In this document: piece by piece, positions 1-8,347 of the stretch
How the letters are laid out: every line of letters starts with the position of its first letter
How positions within the stretch are numbered: position 1 is the first letter of the stretch
NCBI RefSeq assembly: GCF_014230145.1
Contig: NZ_JACHVC010000001.1
Coordinates: forward strand, 310,001-374,000
Source of the DNA: Pelagicoccus albus
Lineage (GTDB): Bacteria; Verrucomicrobiota; Verrucomicrobiia; Opitutales; Opitutaceae
DNA: 64,000 nt
Direction of reading: 5' to 3'
Notes under the pieces: generated by a model
Seen by the model: only the letters and a program-made list of their open reading frames with translations
Told to the model about the DNA's origin: nothing
Database searches by the model: none
Position numbers and translations under genes: made by a program

Positions 1-1056
1 CTCTATTTTGAGGACTTCAACAATCTGTGGTGGATCGCCGGCAGCATCACGGATGGAAAAGTTTGGACGGGGACAACTCAAAGCATCAGTGGAGCGAGTC
101 TTGCTAATGGTGAAAAAGAAGGGCCCATCTTCAGAGATGTGAACGAGACCTTGTCCGGCTCGTTTGGAGGCACTCCTGAGTATGCTTCTTATCTCTCCCC
201 CGATATTACCCTAGATGAGTACGAGTACAGCGACCTGCGTTTTTGGAGCGACTACTCGGAAGGCTATCGAACCGAAGTCAGTAAACCCGCGCTCGCCTCG
301 GTCGATTTCGACGAGATCGCAAACGCCTCAAATGCCTTGAGCGTTACCGTTGAAGACATATCGGTGGATGATGTTTCGTATGACGATATCCCAACTCATG
401 GTGCGATTATCTTGAAGGGGCCAACGGAGATTCGATTCGACGTGGTAACCGTTGGTGACCAGGAAGTGGGTATTGTTGCAATAAAGAATAAAGACGCCTT
501 TGGGAACGCATCATGGCATGAGCTCTACAGCGAGTCTCTCGACGTCATCGTGGTCAACGACGATTTGACCACCAATAACAAAAATGAAGTCGATGGAACC
601 GTGACCATTAGCGAAAGCTCGGACCCCAGTATTCTGAAAGGGAACCTCGCGATTGTATCCACCCAGGACACTACCATAAAGGGGGACATCATCTATAACG
701 ATCAGGCCCTTGAAACCTCCGGAGACAAGCTACTGATCGCGTCGAAAGAGAACATCTACATCGATCGTACGGACAAGAACGATATGATTCTGCAGGCGGG
801 CTTGATGGCGGCGGGATTGAACTCGTCGGGCTATATCGGACTCAAGGACTACGACAAGTATGGGGTGCGCGGTAATCTCTATTTCACGGGGAGCATGATC
901 GGCGGCAAAGTGTATCCGTTTGGCAACTTCAGCTTCACCGAGGGTATGCTAAATGGGTACAAGACCCACCGTTTTTACGATACTCGTTTTTTGACCGATC
1001 CTCCACCTTTTACGCCCTCGCTCAGCAACGAAATCCAATTCTCAGGTTGGCACTAG
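1..1056 (+). CDS. Surface/pilus-associated protein, C-terminal part (5' end outside window)
   Basis: The reading frame is open from the first base of the window, so the start lies upstream; about 351 residues are visible. The middle contains a stretch typical of beta-rich proteins that store nucleic-acid- or pilus-independent 'TIKGDIIYND' repeats, and the C terminus carries YDTRFLTDPPPFTP. That ending resembles the C termini of PilX/DUF4900-like proteins found beside type IV pilus genes in deep-branching bacteria; this is my recollection of the family, not a search result. The next gene starts 9 bases downstream and probably shares its transcript. No catalytic motif is visible. Function is unproven; a role in a pilus or surface fibre is only a suggestion. 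Confidence 0.6.
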   Translation, partial: LYFEDFNNLWWIAGSITDGKVWTGTTQSISGASLANGEKEGPIFRDVNETLSGSFGGTPEYASYLSPDITLDEYEYSDLRFWSDYSEGYRTEVSKPALASVDFDEIANASNALSVTVEDISVDDVSYDDIPTHGAIILKGPTEIRFDVVTVGDQEVGIVAIKNKDAFGNASWHELYSESLDVIVVNDDLTTNNKNEVDGTVTISESSDPSILKGNLAIVSTQDTTIKGDIIYNDQALETSGDKLLIASKENIYIDRTDKNDMILQAGLMAAGLNSSGYIGLKDYDKYGVRGNLYFTGSMIGGKVYPFGNFSFTEGMLNGYKTHRFYDTRFLTDPPPFTPSLSNEIQFSGWH

Positions 1057-1065
1057 TTTAGATCA

Positions 1066-1740
1066 ATGTCTCAAGGAATAGTCGCAACAGTTAGCCAGTT
1101 TTGGCGCAGCCCATGGTCACTCGTTCTGTCCGGAATCGTGATCGCCTCGGCATTGTCCTATTATAGTCGATACGCGGATGACTTGGCAGAAGCGGATGTT
1201 TCAACGGAAAATTTGGAAGACGCGGATTCCGATCATGTTCGCTCTACAGGTAAATTTAGAGAGGTTCCCAATCGATCGTTTGTGGCAAAGCCTAAGGAAG
1301 CTCCCCGAACGACTGTTCCAGAAACCGTTACTACTGATAAGCTCGTTGTGAGACAGCTCGACCGTCATGCCCGTCTCCAAGAGCTCGGTTATTACAGCCG
1401 GATTCTCGATAATCCGAATACGCATCCGAAGATCAGGCAGCGTATCCAAGCCGAGTACGATCGTTTAGAACAACTGGCTGGGCACAACCGCCAACTTCTT
1501 GCCTTCATCCGCAGTTCAGCTTTGCCACCCCCCTTGGATGAACAAGGACGCCCTAAGGCAAAGCTGTCCGCAGCTCTCAAAAACATGAAGGAGACCGGAG
1601 CATGGGAAGATATCCATCAATCCTATGTGGCGGAGCTCGAGCGTTTGGCTACTGACCCAAGCACTCCCTCTGCGGATCGGCCGACAGAGGACTATATCAA
1701 AATGGTCAAAGAGGGAGGTATCCTCCCCATCGGGTTTTAG
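1066..1740 (+). CDS. Uncharacterised single-pass membrane-anchored protein
   Basis: The product has 224 residues. Residues about 17-35 (SLVLSGIVIASALSYY) form one membrane segment. The rest is charged and hydrophilic, with a helical part around residues 95-150 rich in Arg, Glu and Gln. I do not recognise the family. The ATG lies 9 bases after the previous stop, without a clear Shine-Dalgarno, so it is probably cotranscribed with the pilus-like gene before it. A bitopic inner-membrane protein with a periplasmic helical domain would fit as a partner of that protein, but this is inference. Confidence 0.65.
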   Translation: MSQGIVATVSQFWRSPWSLVLSGIVIASALSYYSRYADDLAEADVSTENLEDADSDHVRSTGKFREVPNRSFVAKPKEAPRTTVPETVTTDKLVVRQLDRHARLQELGYYSRILDNPNTHPKIRQRIQAEYDRLEQLAGHNRQLLAFIRSSALPPPLDEQGRPKAKLSAALKNMKETGAWEDIHQSYVAELERLATDPSTPSADRPTEDYIKMVKEGGILPIGF

Positions 1741-1783
1741 GGGGCAGGTTCTTCGCCTCTTTGAATGGCGAGTTACCGAATTG

Positions 1784-2344
1784 CTATTTTCGCATTTCGC
1801 CCTGAACGGGGCGATTTTTTATGCCGAGCGTTTTCTCTATCTCGGCTTCGATGAAGTGGGCTTGCTCTGCTTGGCTCAAGCCCGATAGGAGCTTTGCTTG
1901 GCGATTGTCCTGATCAAGGTAGTGGATCTGGTAGGTGACGTTGGTGCCGTTTTTTCCGCGCGTGATCTTTTCTGTGCTGTAGACTTGCCGGATTGATTCT
2001 ACGGGTACGCTTTTGTTTCCGAAGGTAGGTACCGGGTAGTGCTTGATACTGAGCGTGTATCCATCGATCCGGACGTCTGTTTTGTTCAAAAAGAGCGCGA
2101 CTGTGTAGTAGATGAGTGCTAGCCCCACGGTGGCATGAATAGATCCGAAAGCGGCCATCATCCATTCGCCCTTGCTGAGGGCGATGCCCATCCACACCAC
2201 CATGAATCCATTCCAGAACAAGCTGAATAGCAGAAGGAAGTAGGCGACTGCGCTTTTCCAAGTCCTGCGAATGACCACGGCGTCGTATTCACTGAGTAAT
2301 TCAATGCTCTTGGGTAGGGGAATGAGTGGATCGGGGGAGGACAT
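1784..2344 (-). CDS. Uncharacterised membrane protein with PH-like C-terminal domain
   Basis: Starting at the ATG at 2344 (MSSPDPLIPLPKS) the product has 186 residues; an in-frame start at 2413 would add 23 residues that look like non-coding sequence. Two hydrophobic helices lie near residues 30-55 and 65-90. They are followed by a beta-rich segment (VRIDGYTLSIKHYPVP, then SIRQVYSTEKI) like the PH-type domains attached to such membrane pairs. This two-helix plus beta-domain design is common among small inner-membrane proteins of unknown function. No enzymatic motif is visible. It converges on the gene to its left. Confidence 0.65.
   Translation of the reverse strand: MSSPDPLIPLPKSIELLSEYDAVVIRRTWKSAVAYFLLLFSLFWNGFMVVWMGIALSKGEWMMAAFGSIHATVGLALIYYTVALFLNKTDVRIDGYTLSIKHYPVPTFGNKSVPVESIRQVYSTEKITRGKNGTNVTYQIHYLDQDNRQAKLLSGLSQAEQAHFIEAEIEKTLGIKNRPVQGEMRK
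1797..1820 (+). terminator. Rho-independent terminator of the first transcript
   Basis: A 6-bp GC-rich stem (TCGCCC/GGGCGA, 6-base loop) is followed directly by six T on the plus strand, about 60 bases after the stop of the 224-residue gene. It lies inside the last codons of the convergent minus-strand gene, so the two transcription units overlap at their 3' ends. Confidence 0.6.
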
Positions 2345-2501
2345 CGATAATACAGGCTTCCGTGCTCCGGTTGCCTTTACGCAGGAGCTAACTAGGGGCT
2401 GCTGAAGTGGCAATCGCTTTGCTCCATTTCTAGGTAAATTTTCGGATGGTAATGCGAAAGTAAAGGGTTTCCGGCACGTCAGTTGCTAACAGTGGGTGTC
2501 T

Positions 2502-3308
2502 ATGTTTATTACGCAGGTTGCAGACCGCTGGTTTTTTACCACTCAATCCGACCATAGTAACCTAGTAGGCCAGATCGCCGCGATGTGGGGGAATTCGGAT
2601 TTCGACAGGCCCGAACCATTGCGGTCGATGATTCTTGCGGCTGCCGAGCACGATCATGTCTGGGTACGGGAGGACCATCAGGGAATTTTGAAACACGACG
2701 GAGTCCCCTATGACTTCGCGAATCTACCGTATGACCGACACACCTCGCTTTACGCGGAAGGTGCGAGACAAGTGGGTTCGAGGGATTCTTATGCGGGGCT
2801 GATGGTCTCTCTTCACGGGATGGGAATCTACAATATGCGCCACGGTACTGATCAGACTATGATTCGCCGTCGCACCACTGCGAGAGACGAGAAAATTATC
2901 GACGATTACATCGATCGAGAAGAGTGCTACCAGTCTGTCCTGAAATCGGACTTAAAGAGCTCGCACGCGGAGTACTTGGAAGATGAATCCTTTTGGACCA
3001 ATTACCATTTGCTGCAGGTGTGGGATCGTTTAGGAATTCTTTTGAGCAAATACGAGCAGGGCGACTTTGTCATCGAACCTACTCCGACGAACTATTCGGG
3101 AGGGCGGACTCGGCTAGAATTCAAATGGTCTGGGGATTTTCGCTATACTGTCGATCCGTATCCATTTGCCTTGCCCGAAGTCAGTTTTTGTTTTCTCGCT
3201 CGCTGGCTTGATCGCATCAAGTTTGAGAACGACGAAACGTACCGAAGGTGTCTCGACCTTACGCCTCGAGTGGCGGTGAACTACACCTTTGCTCCAATTA
3301 AAGCTTAG
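2502..3308 (+). CDS. DUF3891 family protein
   Basis: The product has 268 residues. The N terminus (ITQVADRWFFTTQSDHSNLV) and the conserved block ILAAAEHDHVW (about residues 46-56), with a later MVSLHGMGIYNMR block, match my memory of DUF3891, a soluble family of unknown function. ATG at 2502 is preferred; an in-frame GTG two codons upstream (2496) is possible. The conserved H-D-H and the later Ser-Leu-His could be metal ligands, which is inference. It ends one base before the convergent molybdenum hydroxylase operon, so the two share no promoter. Confidence 0.75.
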   Translation: MFITQVADRWFFTTQSDHSNLVGQIAAMWGNSDFDRPEPLRSMILAAAEHDHVWVREDHQGILKHDGVPYDFANLPYDRHTSLYAEGARQVGSRDSYAGLMVSLHGMGIYNMRHGTDQTMIRRRTTARDEKIIDDYIDREECYQSVLKSDLKSSHAEYLEDESFWTNYHLLQVWDRLGILLSKYEQGDFVIEPTPTNYSGGRTRLEFKWSGDFRYTVDPYPFALPEVSFCFLARWLDRIKFENDETYRRCLDLTPRVAVNYTFAPIKA

Positions 3309-3309
3309 T

Positions 3310-4155
3310 TTAGACGAGTGCCAACGCGGTAGCCGCTTCCTGTAGTAGCGAAGCAAATACGTGGATGCGGTAGGCTTTTGATCCATGGGCGTCGTCTTGC
3401 CAGCTAGGGGAGTCTGCTGAAAGACCGCAGGATTCGAGCCACTGCTCTGCGGTCGATTCCAAGTGGTCTTGAGGAGGTCGGATTGCTATTTTGCGAGGTC
3501 TGTCAGCCCAGGCGAAAAGCGTTGCGGTTGGAGTTTCCCCATCGGGGGCGAGAGCAATGATTCCGGCTGCAGCTCGGCCTAGGCTTCTCAGATTGACCTC
3601 TCGGACAAATGATCGAGGAAGTGCCGATCGGAGCGGAAGTCGAATCCCCGTCAACATCTCGTCCGGCTGAGCAACTGTTTTGAAAGGACCAACCAGAAAG
3701 TCCTCAACGCTAAGGATGCGGGTCCCAGTTCTTTGAGACTGCAATTTAACCTCGCCTTCCAAGGCGAGGGCCAAAGCGGGAAGCTCGGCGGCTGGATCTG
3801 CAAACGCGATCGATCCTCCCACGGTACCTCGGTTGCGAGTTGATGAAAATCCAAGGCTGGGAAGCAATTCTAGGAATTCCGGGAAGTATCCTTTAATGGC
3901 GCTATCTTCTTCTAAATCAACCTGCCTTGTCATAGCTCCAATATGTAGGTATCCGTCTGATACAGAAACACCGAACAGTTCCTCAATCCCATTCGCGTCG
4001 ATCAACTTTTTGACCCGGATTGTGCGAAGATTAAGTTGGGGGATTAGGCTCTGGCCGCCCGCGAGAACTCGAGCCTCGCCCGAATGGGCGGAAAGCAACT
4101 GCAACGCCTCCTCGAGACAATCCGGTCTTATGTATTCAAAGGGTGGAGGTTTCAC
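3310..4155 (-). CDS. Molybdenum hydroxylase FAD-binding (medium) subunit, CoxM-like
   Basis: This 281-residue protein is the flavin subunit of a xanthine dehydrogenase/CO dehydrogenase family enzyme, passing electrons from the iron-sulfur subunit to the acceptor. It begins MKPPPFEYIRPDCLEEAL, the standard start of the family. It shows the FAD-binding blocks VLAGGQSLIPQLNLR (about residues 31-45) and GTVGGSIAFADPAAELP (about 110-126). Length is normal. It overlaps the end of the large-subunit gene by 20 bases, indicating translational coupling, and is the last gene of the three. Substrate cannot be read from the sequence. Confidence 0.9.
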   Translation of the reverse strand: MKPPPFEYIRPDCLEEALQLLSAHSGEARVLAGGQSLIPQLNLRTIRVKKLIDANGIEELFGVSVSDGYLHIGAMTRQVDLEEDSAIKGYFPEFLELLPSLGFSSTRNRGTVGGSIAFADPAAELPALALALEGEVKLQSQRTGTRILSVEDFLVGPFKTVAQPDEMLTGIRLPLRSALPRSFVREVNLRSLGRAAAGIIALAPDGETPTATLFAWADRPRKIAIRPPQDHLESTAEQWLESCGLSADSPSWQDDAHGSKAYRIHVFASLLQEAATALALV

Positions 4156-6478
4156 GGAGATTTGAGAAGAGGAGGGAGGGAGTTAAGGGGATCTTTCGAA
4201 TGTAGAGGTCTTGTTCGGAAAATGCGTCATCCACTGCCTGGGCAATGACAGCGCTCACTGGGATCGTTCCCGCTTCGCCTGCTCCCTTTACTCCCAAGGG
4301 ATTTTTAGTCGCAGGGGTCTCTACGTGATCAGTAACCACCTCCGGCATGTCGGGGGCCGTTGGCATCATGTAATCGTGTAGATTGGTCCCGCTGAGTACT
4401 CCTTGGGAATCGTAGTTGAGGCTTTCATACAAAGCGTGCCCGAGCCCCATTGAGAAACCGCCGAGGATCTGACCCTCCAAGATCATTGGGTTTATCACTT
4501 TGCCGCAGTCGTGTACGATCACGTAGCGAAGCACTTTTATTTCGTAGGTATTGGGGTCGATCTCAACGATCGCCGCATGCACTCCGTTGGCAGTAGCGCC
4601 CATCTCTGGGCCGAAGTAGCGAGTCGCTTCAAGCCCCGGTTCCGCATCGGGTGGCACCGCTCCCCGTAACGGGTTCGCCTCGCGAGCGAGCTCGCCAAGA
4701 CCCATTTTTCGAGTTGGGTCATTGACCACCTGCACAAAGCCGTCTGACAGCTCCAGTGACCCTGCAGGAACGTTCCACTTCAAGGCGGCCATTTGTAGAA
4801 TCTTGCTTCTGACAGCTTGGGCAGCCGCGTGACAGGCGTTGCCGCCGACCACAGCCCCTCGACTAGCGAAGGTGCCGGTCCCCCAATGGAAAATTCGCGT
4901 ATCCCCGGTAGTGACACGGATCATTTCAAGCGGCACTCCGAGTTGTTCCCTTACGATCTGAGCGAAGACTGTGAAGTGCCCTTGCCCTTGTGTGCCTATT
5001 CCTGTTGCTACGGCTACTGACCCATCGCTACCCACTGTGACTCGAGCTCCTTCGTATGGACCTATTCCCGAGCCTTCCACGTAGGCGGCCAATCCGATGC
5101 CCACTCGCCGTCCTTGAGCGAGATAGTCGGCTTGTTCTTTCTGTTTGAAAGATTCGTATCCAATATGTTCGAGAGCGAGGTCGAGAGCTGGCTCGTAGTT
5201 GCCGCTGTCATAAGTTAAGGCTGAAAAGTCTTGGTAGATAATACCGTGCTTATGGGGGAAGTCGTCTGGCTTCAGGAAGTTTCTACGGCGTATCTCGTGA
5301 GGGCTTAGGTTTAGCTTTTTCGCCGCTTTGTCCAAAAGGCGCTCCATGGTGAAAACTCCATGTTGACGTCCCGCTCCGCGAACGGGAGTGACCGGAGTTT
5401 TATTGGTATAAACAGCTTTGAAACGGCTCTTGTAGTGCGGGACCTTATACGGTCCGAGCAGGGTGCATTGGCTGTTTAGGGGAACGGTTAATCCATAGGG
5501 GTTGTAAGCTCCCGTGTCGTGGATGAAGTCGTCCTTCACGCCGATGATCACTCCGTCAGCTGTGAGAGCCATTTCAGCATGATGCACCTGACCTCGCTCC
5601 TGAGTGGTTGCCACGAAATTCTCGGTTCGGTCTTCGATCCACTTGATTGGACGTTTTAGCTTCAGGCTCAGCCACCCGATTACCATCTCTTCCGAGTACA
5701 TGATCATGATCTTGGGACCAAAACCTCCACCGATAAAAGGGGCGACGACTTCCACTTGCCCCTCTCTCAATCCAAGGTAATCGGCGAGCAAGTTACGCAG
5801 CGGAATAGGCGCCTGTGTGGTTGCCCACACTGTCATCTTTTCGGTGTGAAAATCGTATTCGGCCACGTAGCCTCGGTTCTCCATAGAAGCGGCCAAGGGG
5901 CGCTCGTAGTGGAAAACGTCTGACACGATGAGATCTGCCGAACTAACGTTCTTATCGTAGTCGCCTTTTTGCTGCAACGCTTCTGCTGCCAGATTACTAT
6001 CCAGATCCTCGTGGATAAGGGCAGCGTTCTCGCTGAGCGAGTCTTGGAAACCGACTACAGGGGCGAGTGGTTCGTATTCAACCTCAACCAGTTCCGCCGC
6101 ATCTTCTGCAATGTAGCGACTCTCCGCCACCACAACCGCCACCGGTTCCCCGGCGTAGCGAGTTTTGTCGCTCGCCATTGGCCACTGGGTTCTCTGGCGA
6201 AAAACGAGATCCTGAATCGGGGGAGGGGGAACGATCAGTGGGCCAGATTTGTAGGTATCGCCCATATCCTCGGCGGTAAATACTCCGCACACACCATCGA
6301 GTGCCCTAGCCGACTTTGTGTCGATAGATCGAATACGAGCGTGGGCATAGGGGCTTCGGACGAAGCAGAGATGTAGCATTTCGGGACGTTGCACATCGTC
6401 CACGAAGAGAGCTTTTCCAGCTAATAGTTTCGGGTCCTCCAATCGCCGGCTTCTTTGGCCAAAGGAATGCGGCTTCAT
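4136..6478 (-). CDS. Molybdenum hydroxylase large subunit (molybdopterin-binding), CoxL-like
   Basis: The 780-residue protein carries the Mo cofactor of a xanthine-dehydrogenase-family hydroxylase. The start at 6478 (MKPHSFGQRSRRLEDPKLL) overlaps the small-subunit stop as ATGA; longer in-frame starts lie within that gene and are rejected. Motifs are GGGFGPK (residues about 250-256), PVRGAGR (365-371) at the active-site loop, and GVKGAGEAG with the probable catalytic Glu near 735. The RGAGR loop matches the so-called form II proteins. True CO dehydrogenase carries AYxCSFR with the Cu-binding Cys, which is absent here, so CO oxidation is unlikely. A purine, aldehyde or N-heterocycle is the expected kind of substrate; which one is unknown. 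Confidence 0.9.
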   Translation of the reverse strand: MKPHSFGQRSRRLEDPKLLAGKALFVDDVQRPEMLHLCFVRSPYAHARIRSIDTKSARALDGVCGVFTAEDMGDTYKSGPLIVPPPPIQDLVFRQRTQWPMASDKTRYAGEPVAVVVAESRYIAEDAAELVEVEYEPLAPVVGFQDSLSENAALIHEDLDSNLAAEALQQKGDYDKNVSSADLIVSDVFHYERPLAASMENRGYVAEYDFHTEKMTVWATTQAPIPLRNLLADYLGLREGQVEVVAPFIGGGFGPKIMIMYSEEMVIGWLSLKLKRPIKWIEDRTENFVATTQERGQVHHAEMALTADGVIIGVKDDFIHDTGAYNPYGLTVPLNSQCTLLGPYKVPHYKSRFKAVYTNKTPVTPVRGAGRQHGVFTMERLLDKAAKKLNLSPHEIRRRNFLKPDDFPHKHGIIYQDFSALTYDSGNYEPALDLALEHIGYESFKQKEQADYLAQGRRVGIGLAAYVEGSGIGPYEGARVTVGSDGSVAVATGIGTQGQGHFTVFAQIVREQLGVPLEMIRVTTGDTRIFHWGTGTFASRGAVVGGNACHAAAQAVRSKILQMAALKWNVPAGSLELSDGFVQVVNDPTRKMGLGELAREANPLRGAVPPDAEPGLEATRYFGPEMGATANGVHAAIVEIDPNTYEIKVLRYVIVHDCGKVINPMILEGQILGGFSMGLGHALYESLNYDSQGVLSGTNLHDYMMPTAPDMPEVVTDHVETPATKNPLGVKGAGEAGTIPVSAVIAQAVDDAFSEQDLYIRKIPLTPSLLFSNLRETSTL

Positions 6479-6978
6479 TGCGATTTCTCTGCGATTTCGC
6501 TGGCGCGACCTAGAGTTGCTAGGGCGGCCTTCACGATGTTTTGGTAGCCAGTGCAGCGACAGAGGTTTCCTGCCAACTCCATGCGGATCTCTTCCTCGGT
6601 CGCCTCGGGATTGCGTTTTAGGAAAGCGGTCAAGGTCATCAAGATGCCTGGGGTGCAGAATCCGCATTGCAAGGCGTGGCAATCTTGGAAGCTCTTTTGC
6701 AATGGCGTCAGCTCGCCACCATTCGCTTCAGCCAAACCCTCTACTGTGGTGATCTCGACGCCTTGGCATTGGATTGCCAGCGTTAGGCAGGAGCGAGCGG
6801 GAAGGCCATCCATGAGCACAGTGCAGGCACCGCAGACCCCTTGTTCACAGCCGACGTGTGTGCCGGTGAGAGACAGCTCGTGCCGAAGGAAATCGCTCAG
6901 CAGGGTCCGAGGTTCCACCTCTTTGCTAACTGGGTTTCCATTGACGGAAAGTTCTAGCTTTGTGACGTGAGGGTTCAG
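6475..6978 (-). CDS. Molybdenum hydroxylase 2Fe-2S (small) subunit, CoxS-like, probable CTG start
   Basis: The protein carries two 2Fe-2S clusters: a plant-ferredoxin type set in GCEQGVCGACTVLMDG with a further Cys in PARSCLTLAIQC, and the alpha-helical set in HALQCGFCTPG and GNLCRCTGYQ. The first GTG in frame (6918) would remove the first beta strands of the ferredoxin fold. Reading upstream gives LNPHVTKLELSVNGNPVSKE, exactly what the family should have there, and no ATG, GTG or TTG occurs in that stretch. A CTG at 6978 sits six bases after a GGGAGG Shine-Dalgarno and gives 167 residues, the usual size. First gene of the coxS-coxL-coxM unit. Confidence 0.87.
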   Translation of the reverse strand: MNPHVTKLELSVNGNPVSKEVEPRTLLSDFLRHELSLTGTHVGCEQGVCGACTVLMDGLPARSCLTLAIQCQGVEITTVEGLAEANGGELTPLQKSFQDCHALQCGFCTPGILMTLTAFLKRNPEATEEEIRMELAGNLCRCTGYQNIVKAALATLGRASEIAEKSQ

Positions 6979-6984
6979 ATTTTT

Positions 6985-6990
6985 CCTCCC
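6985..6990 (-). promoter_or_regulatory. Shine-Dalgarno supporting a CTG start of the small subunit
   Basis: On the minus strand GGGAGG is followed by AAAAAT and then CTG. It is the only strong ribosome binding site near the 5' end of this gene and decides the start at 6978. The frame has a stop (TAA) at 6996-6994, just upstream, so no longer protein is possible. Confidence 0.65.
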
Positions 6991-7150
6991 TTTTTAGCTA
7001 GTGGCTTGGAACTGCCAAGTGGAGCGACTTGTTCGAACTTTGAAACTGGCATGTACAAAGCAGTTTTAGCACAACCCGTTCCAACTGTAGGGTGTAGCTT
7101 GGTTAAGGGAGGCTTGCCTGCTTTTTATGCTACTGACGCTTAGCGAGAGG

Positions 7151-7197
7151 CAAAAAAAGAGGAGACTAGCCGGTCTATGACGCTGCCAAGTCTCCTC
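7151..7197 (-). terminator. Rho-independent terminator of the DJ-1/SDR/M42 operon
   Basis: A perfect 9-bp stem (GAGGAGACT with AGTCTCCTC, loop 21 bases) is followed on the minus strand by seven T. It lies about 55 bases after the stop of the M42 peptidase gene. It therefore also separates that operon from the molybdenum hydroxylase genes, which must use a promoter within 6990-7150. In that 160-base stretch I see no recognisable promoter. Confidence 0.8.
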
Positions 7198-7252
7198 CTT
7201 ATCGAAGTGTGTAGACCGCCGATTTTAAATCGGCAGGCTATCGGAACGATTG

Positions 7253-8323
7253 CTACCAGTTTCCGTTTTCGCCATCTTTCAAGCCCTTGGCGAAGGCGCA
7301 GAGAAGTTGGATACAGTACTCGGCGTCCTGCAGATCGATCACTTCGCTTGGAGTGTGCATGTAGCGAAGAGGCAGGGAGATGAGTCCGGTCGCAACGCCT
7401 GGTCCGGCAACCTGAATGGCTCGGGCATCAGTTCCAGTTGGGCGTGGGTCACCCTCGAGCTGGTAAGGGATATCGTTAGCCTCGGCGGCATCTATCAGCT
7501 TCTGGTAGACGATCGGGTTAATATTCGGCCCTCGCGTAATGATCGGTCCACTTCCAAGCTTGAATTCTCCAAACTTGCGCTTGTCGCAGTCGGGATGGTC
7601 GGTGGCATGACCGACGTCTACGGCCACGGCAAAAGTTGGGGCCGCGTTGAAGGCGGATATCATGGCTCCGCGAACACCGACCTCTTCTTGGGCGTTGGCG
7701 ACTGAGATAACCTTAGCCTGCAGATCGGCCTTCTCCTTGGAGAGGCGTCGAAGGGCCTCGCCGACGATGTAGGAGCCGCCCTTGTTGTCGAAGGCACGCG
7801 CTGTAGCTACTGTACCGTGCAAGAATTCGAACTCGTGGTCGTAGGTCGCCACGTCTCCGATCTGCACTCGGGAAAGGGCTTCCTCTTTGTCTTCGGCTGC
7901 GATGTCGATCCACATTTCGTGAATCTGAGGGACCTTTTCGCGATCCTTGGCATCCATCAGGTGCACCGCACGTTTTCCGGTGACGCCCTTTACTATGCCG
8001 TTTCTTGTTTGGATCAAGACGCGTCGGCCAGAGATGACAATGCGGTCGTGACCTCCAAGTGTGTTGAAGTAGAGGAATCCATTTTCGTCGACGTAGTTGA
8101 TCTGCAACCCGAGCTCGTCCAGGTGTCCGGCGAAAAGTACCGAGGTGTCGTTCTCTGGATTCAAAATTCCAATACGGTTCCCGATGGTGTCCTTCTTATA
8201 AACGTCTGCAACGGGTTTGACGTATTTGTCGTATACGGCCTGCGATTGTTGCTCTGCCCCGGAAGGGCTTTTGGCTTCGAGCAATTCGAGAAGGAATTCG
8301 GGAGCTTTTGGTTCTGATGTCAT
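7253..8323 (-). CDS. M42 family metallopeptidase (glutamyl aminopeptidase/deblocking type)
   Basis: The 356-residue protein is a cytoplasmic di-metal aminopeptidase of family M42, which forms large tetrahedral assemblies and trims peptides. Visible metal and catalytic blocks are LFAGHLDELGLQI (about residues 64-76), ARAFDNKGGSYIVGEAL (about 178), ANAQEEVGVRGA (the Glu-Glu pair, about 210), VDVGHATDHPD (about 235) and the C-terminal LPLRYMHTPSEVIDLQD. Length is normal. It is the last gene of a four-gene minus-strand run and follows the SDR gene by 24 bases. Confidence 0.92.
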   Translation of the reverse strand: MTSEPKAPEFLLELLEAKSPSGAEQQSQAVYDKYVKPVADVYKKDTIGNRIGILNPENDTSVLFAGHLDELGLQINYVDENGFLYFNTLGGHDRIVISGRRVLIQTRNGIVKGVTGKRAVHLMDAKDREKVPQIHEMWIDIAAEDKEEALSRVQIGDVATYDHEFEFLHGTVATARAFDNKGGSYIVGEALRRLSKEKADLQAKVISVANAQEEVGVRGAMISAFNAAPTFAVAVDVGHATDHPDCDKRKFGEFKLGSGPIITRGPNINPIVYQKLIDAAEANDIPYQLEGDPRPTGTDARAIQVAGPGVATGLISLPLRYMHTPSEVIDLQDAEYCIQLLCAFAKGLKDGENGNW

Positions 8324-8347
8324 AAAATGGGTGTAGTTAAATATAGG

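Noticed and set aside
4136-6478. Aerobic CO dehydrogenase
   Set aside because: The AYxCSFR active-site loop with the Cu-binding Cys is absent; the loop reads PVRGAGR.
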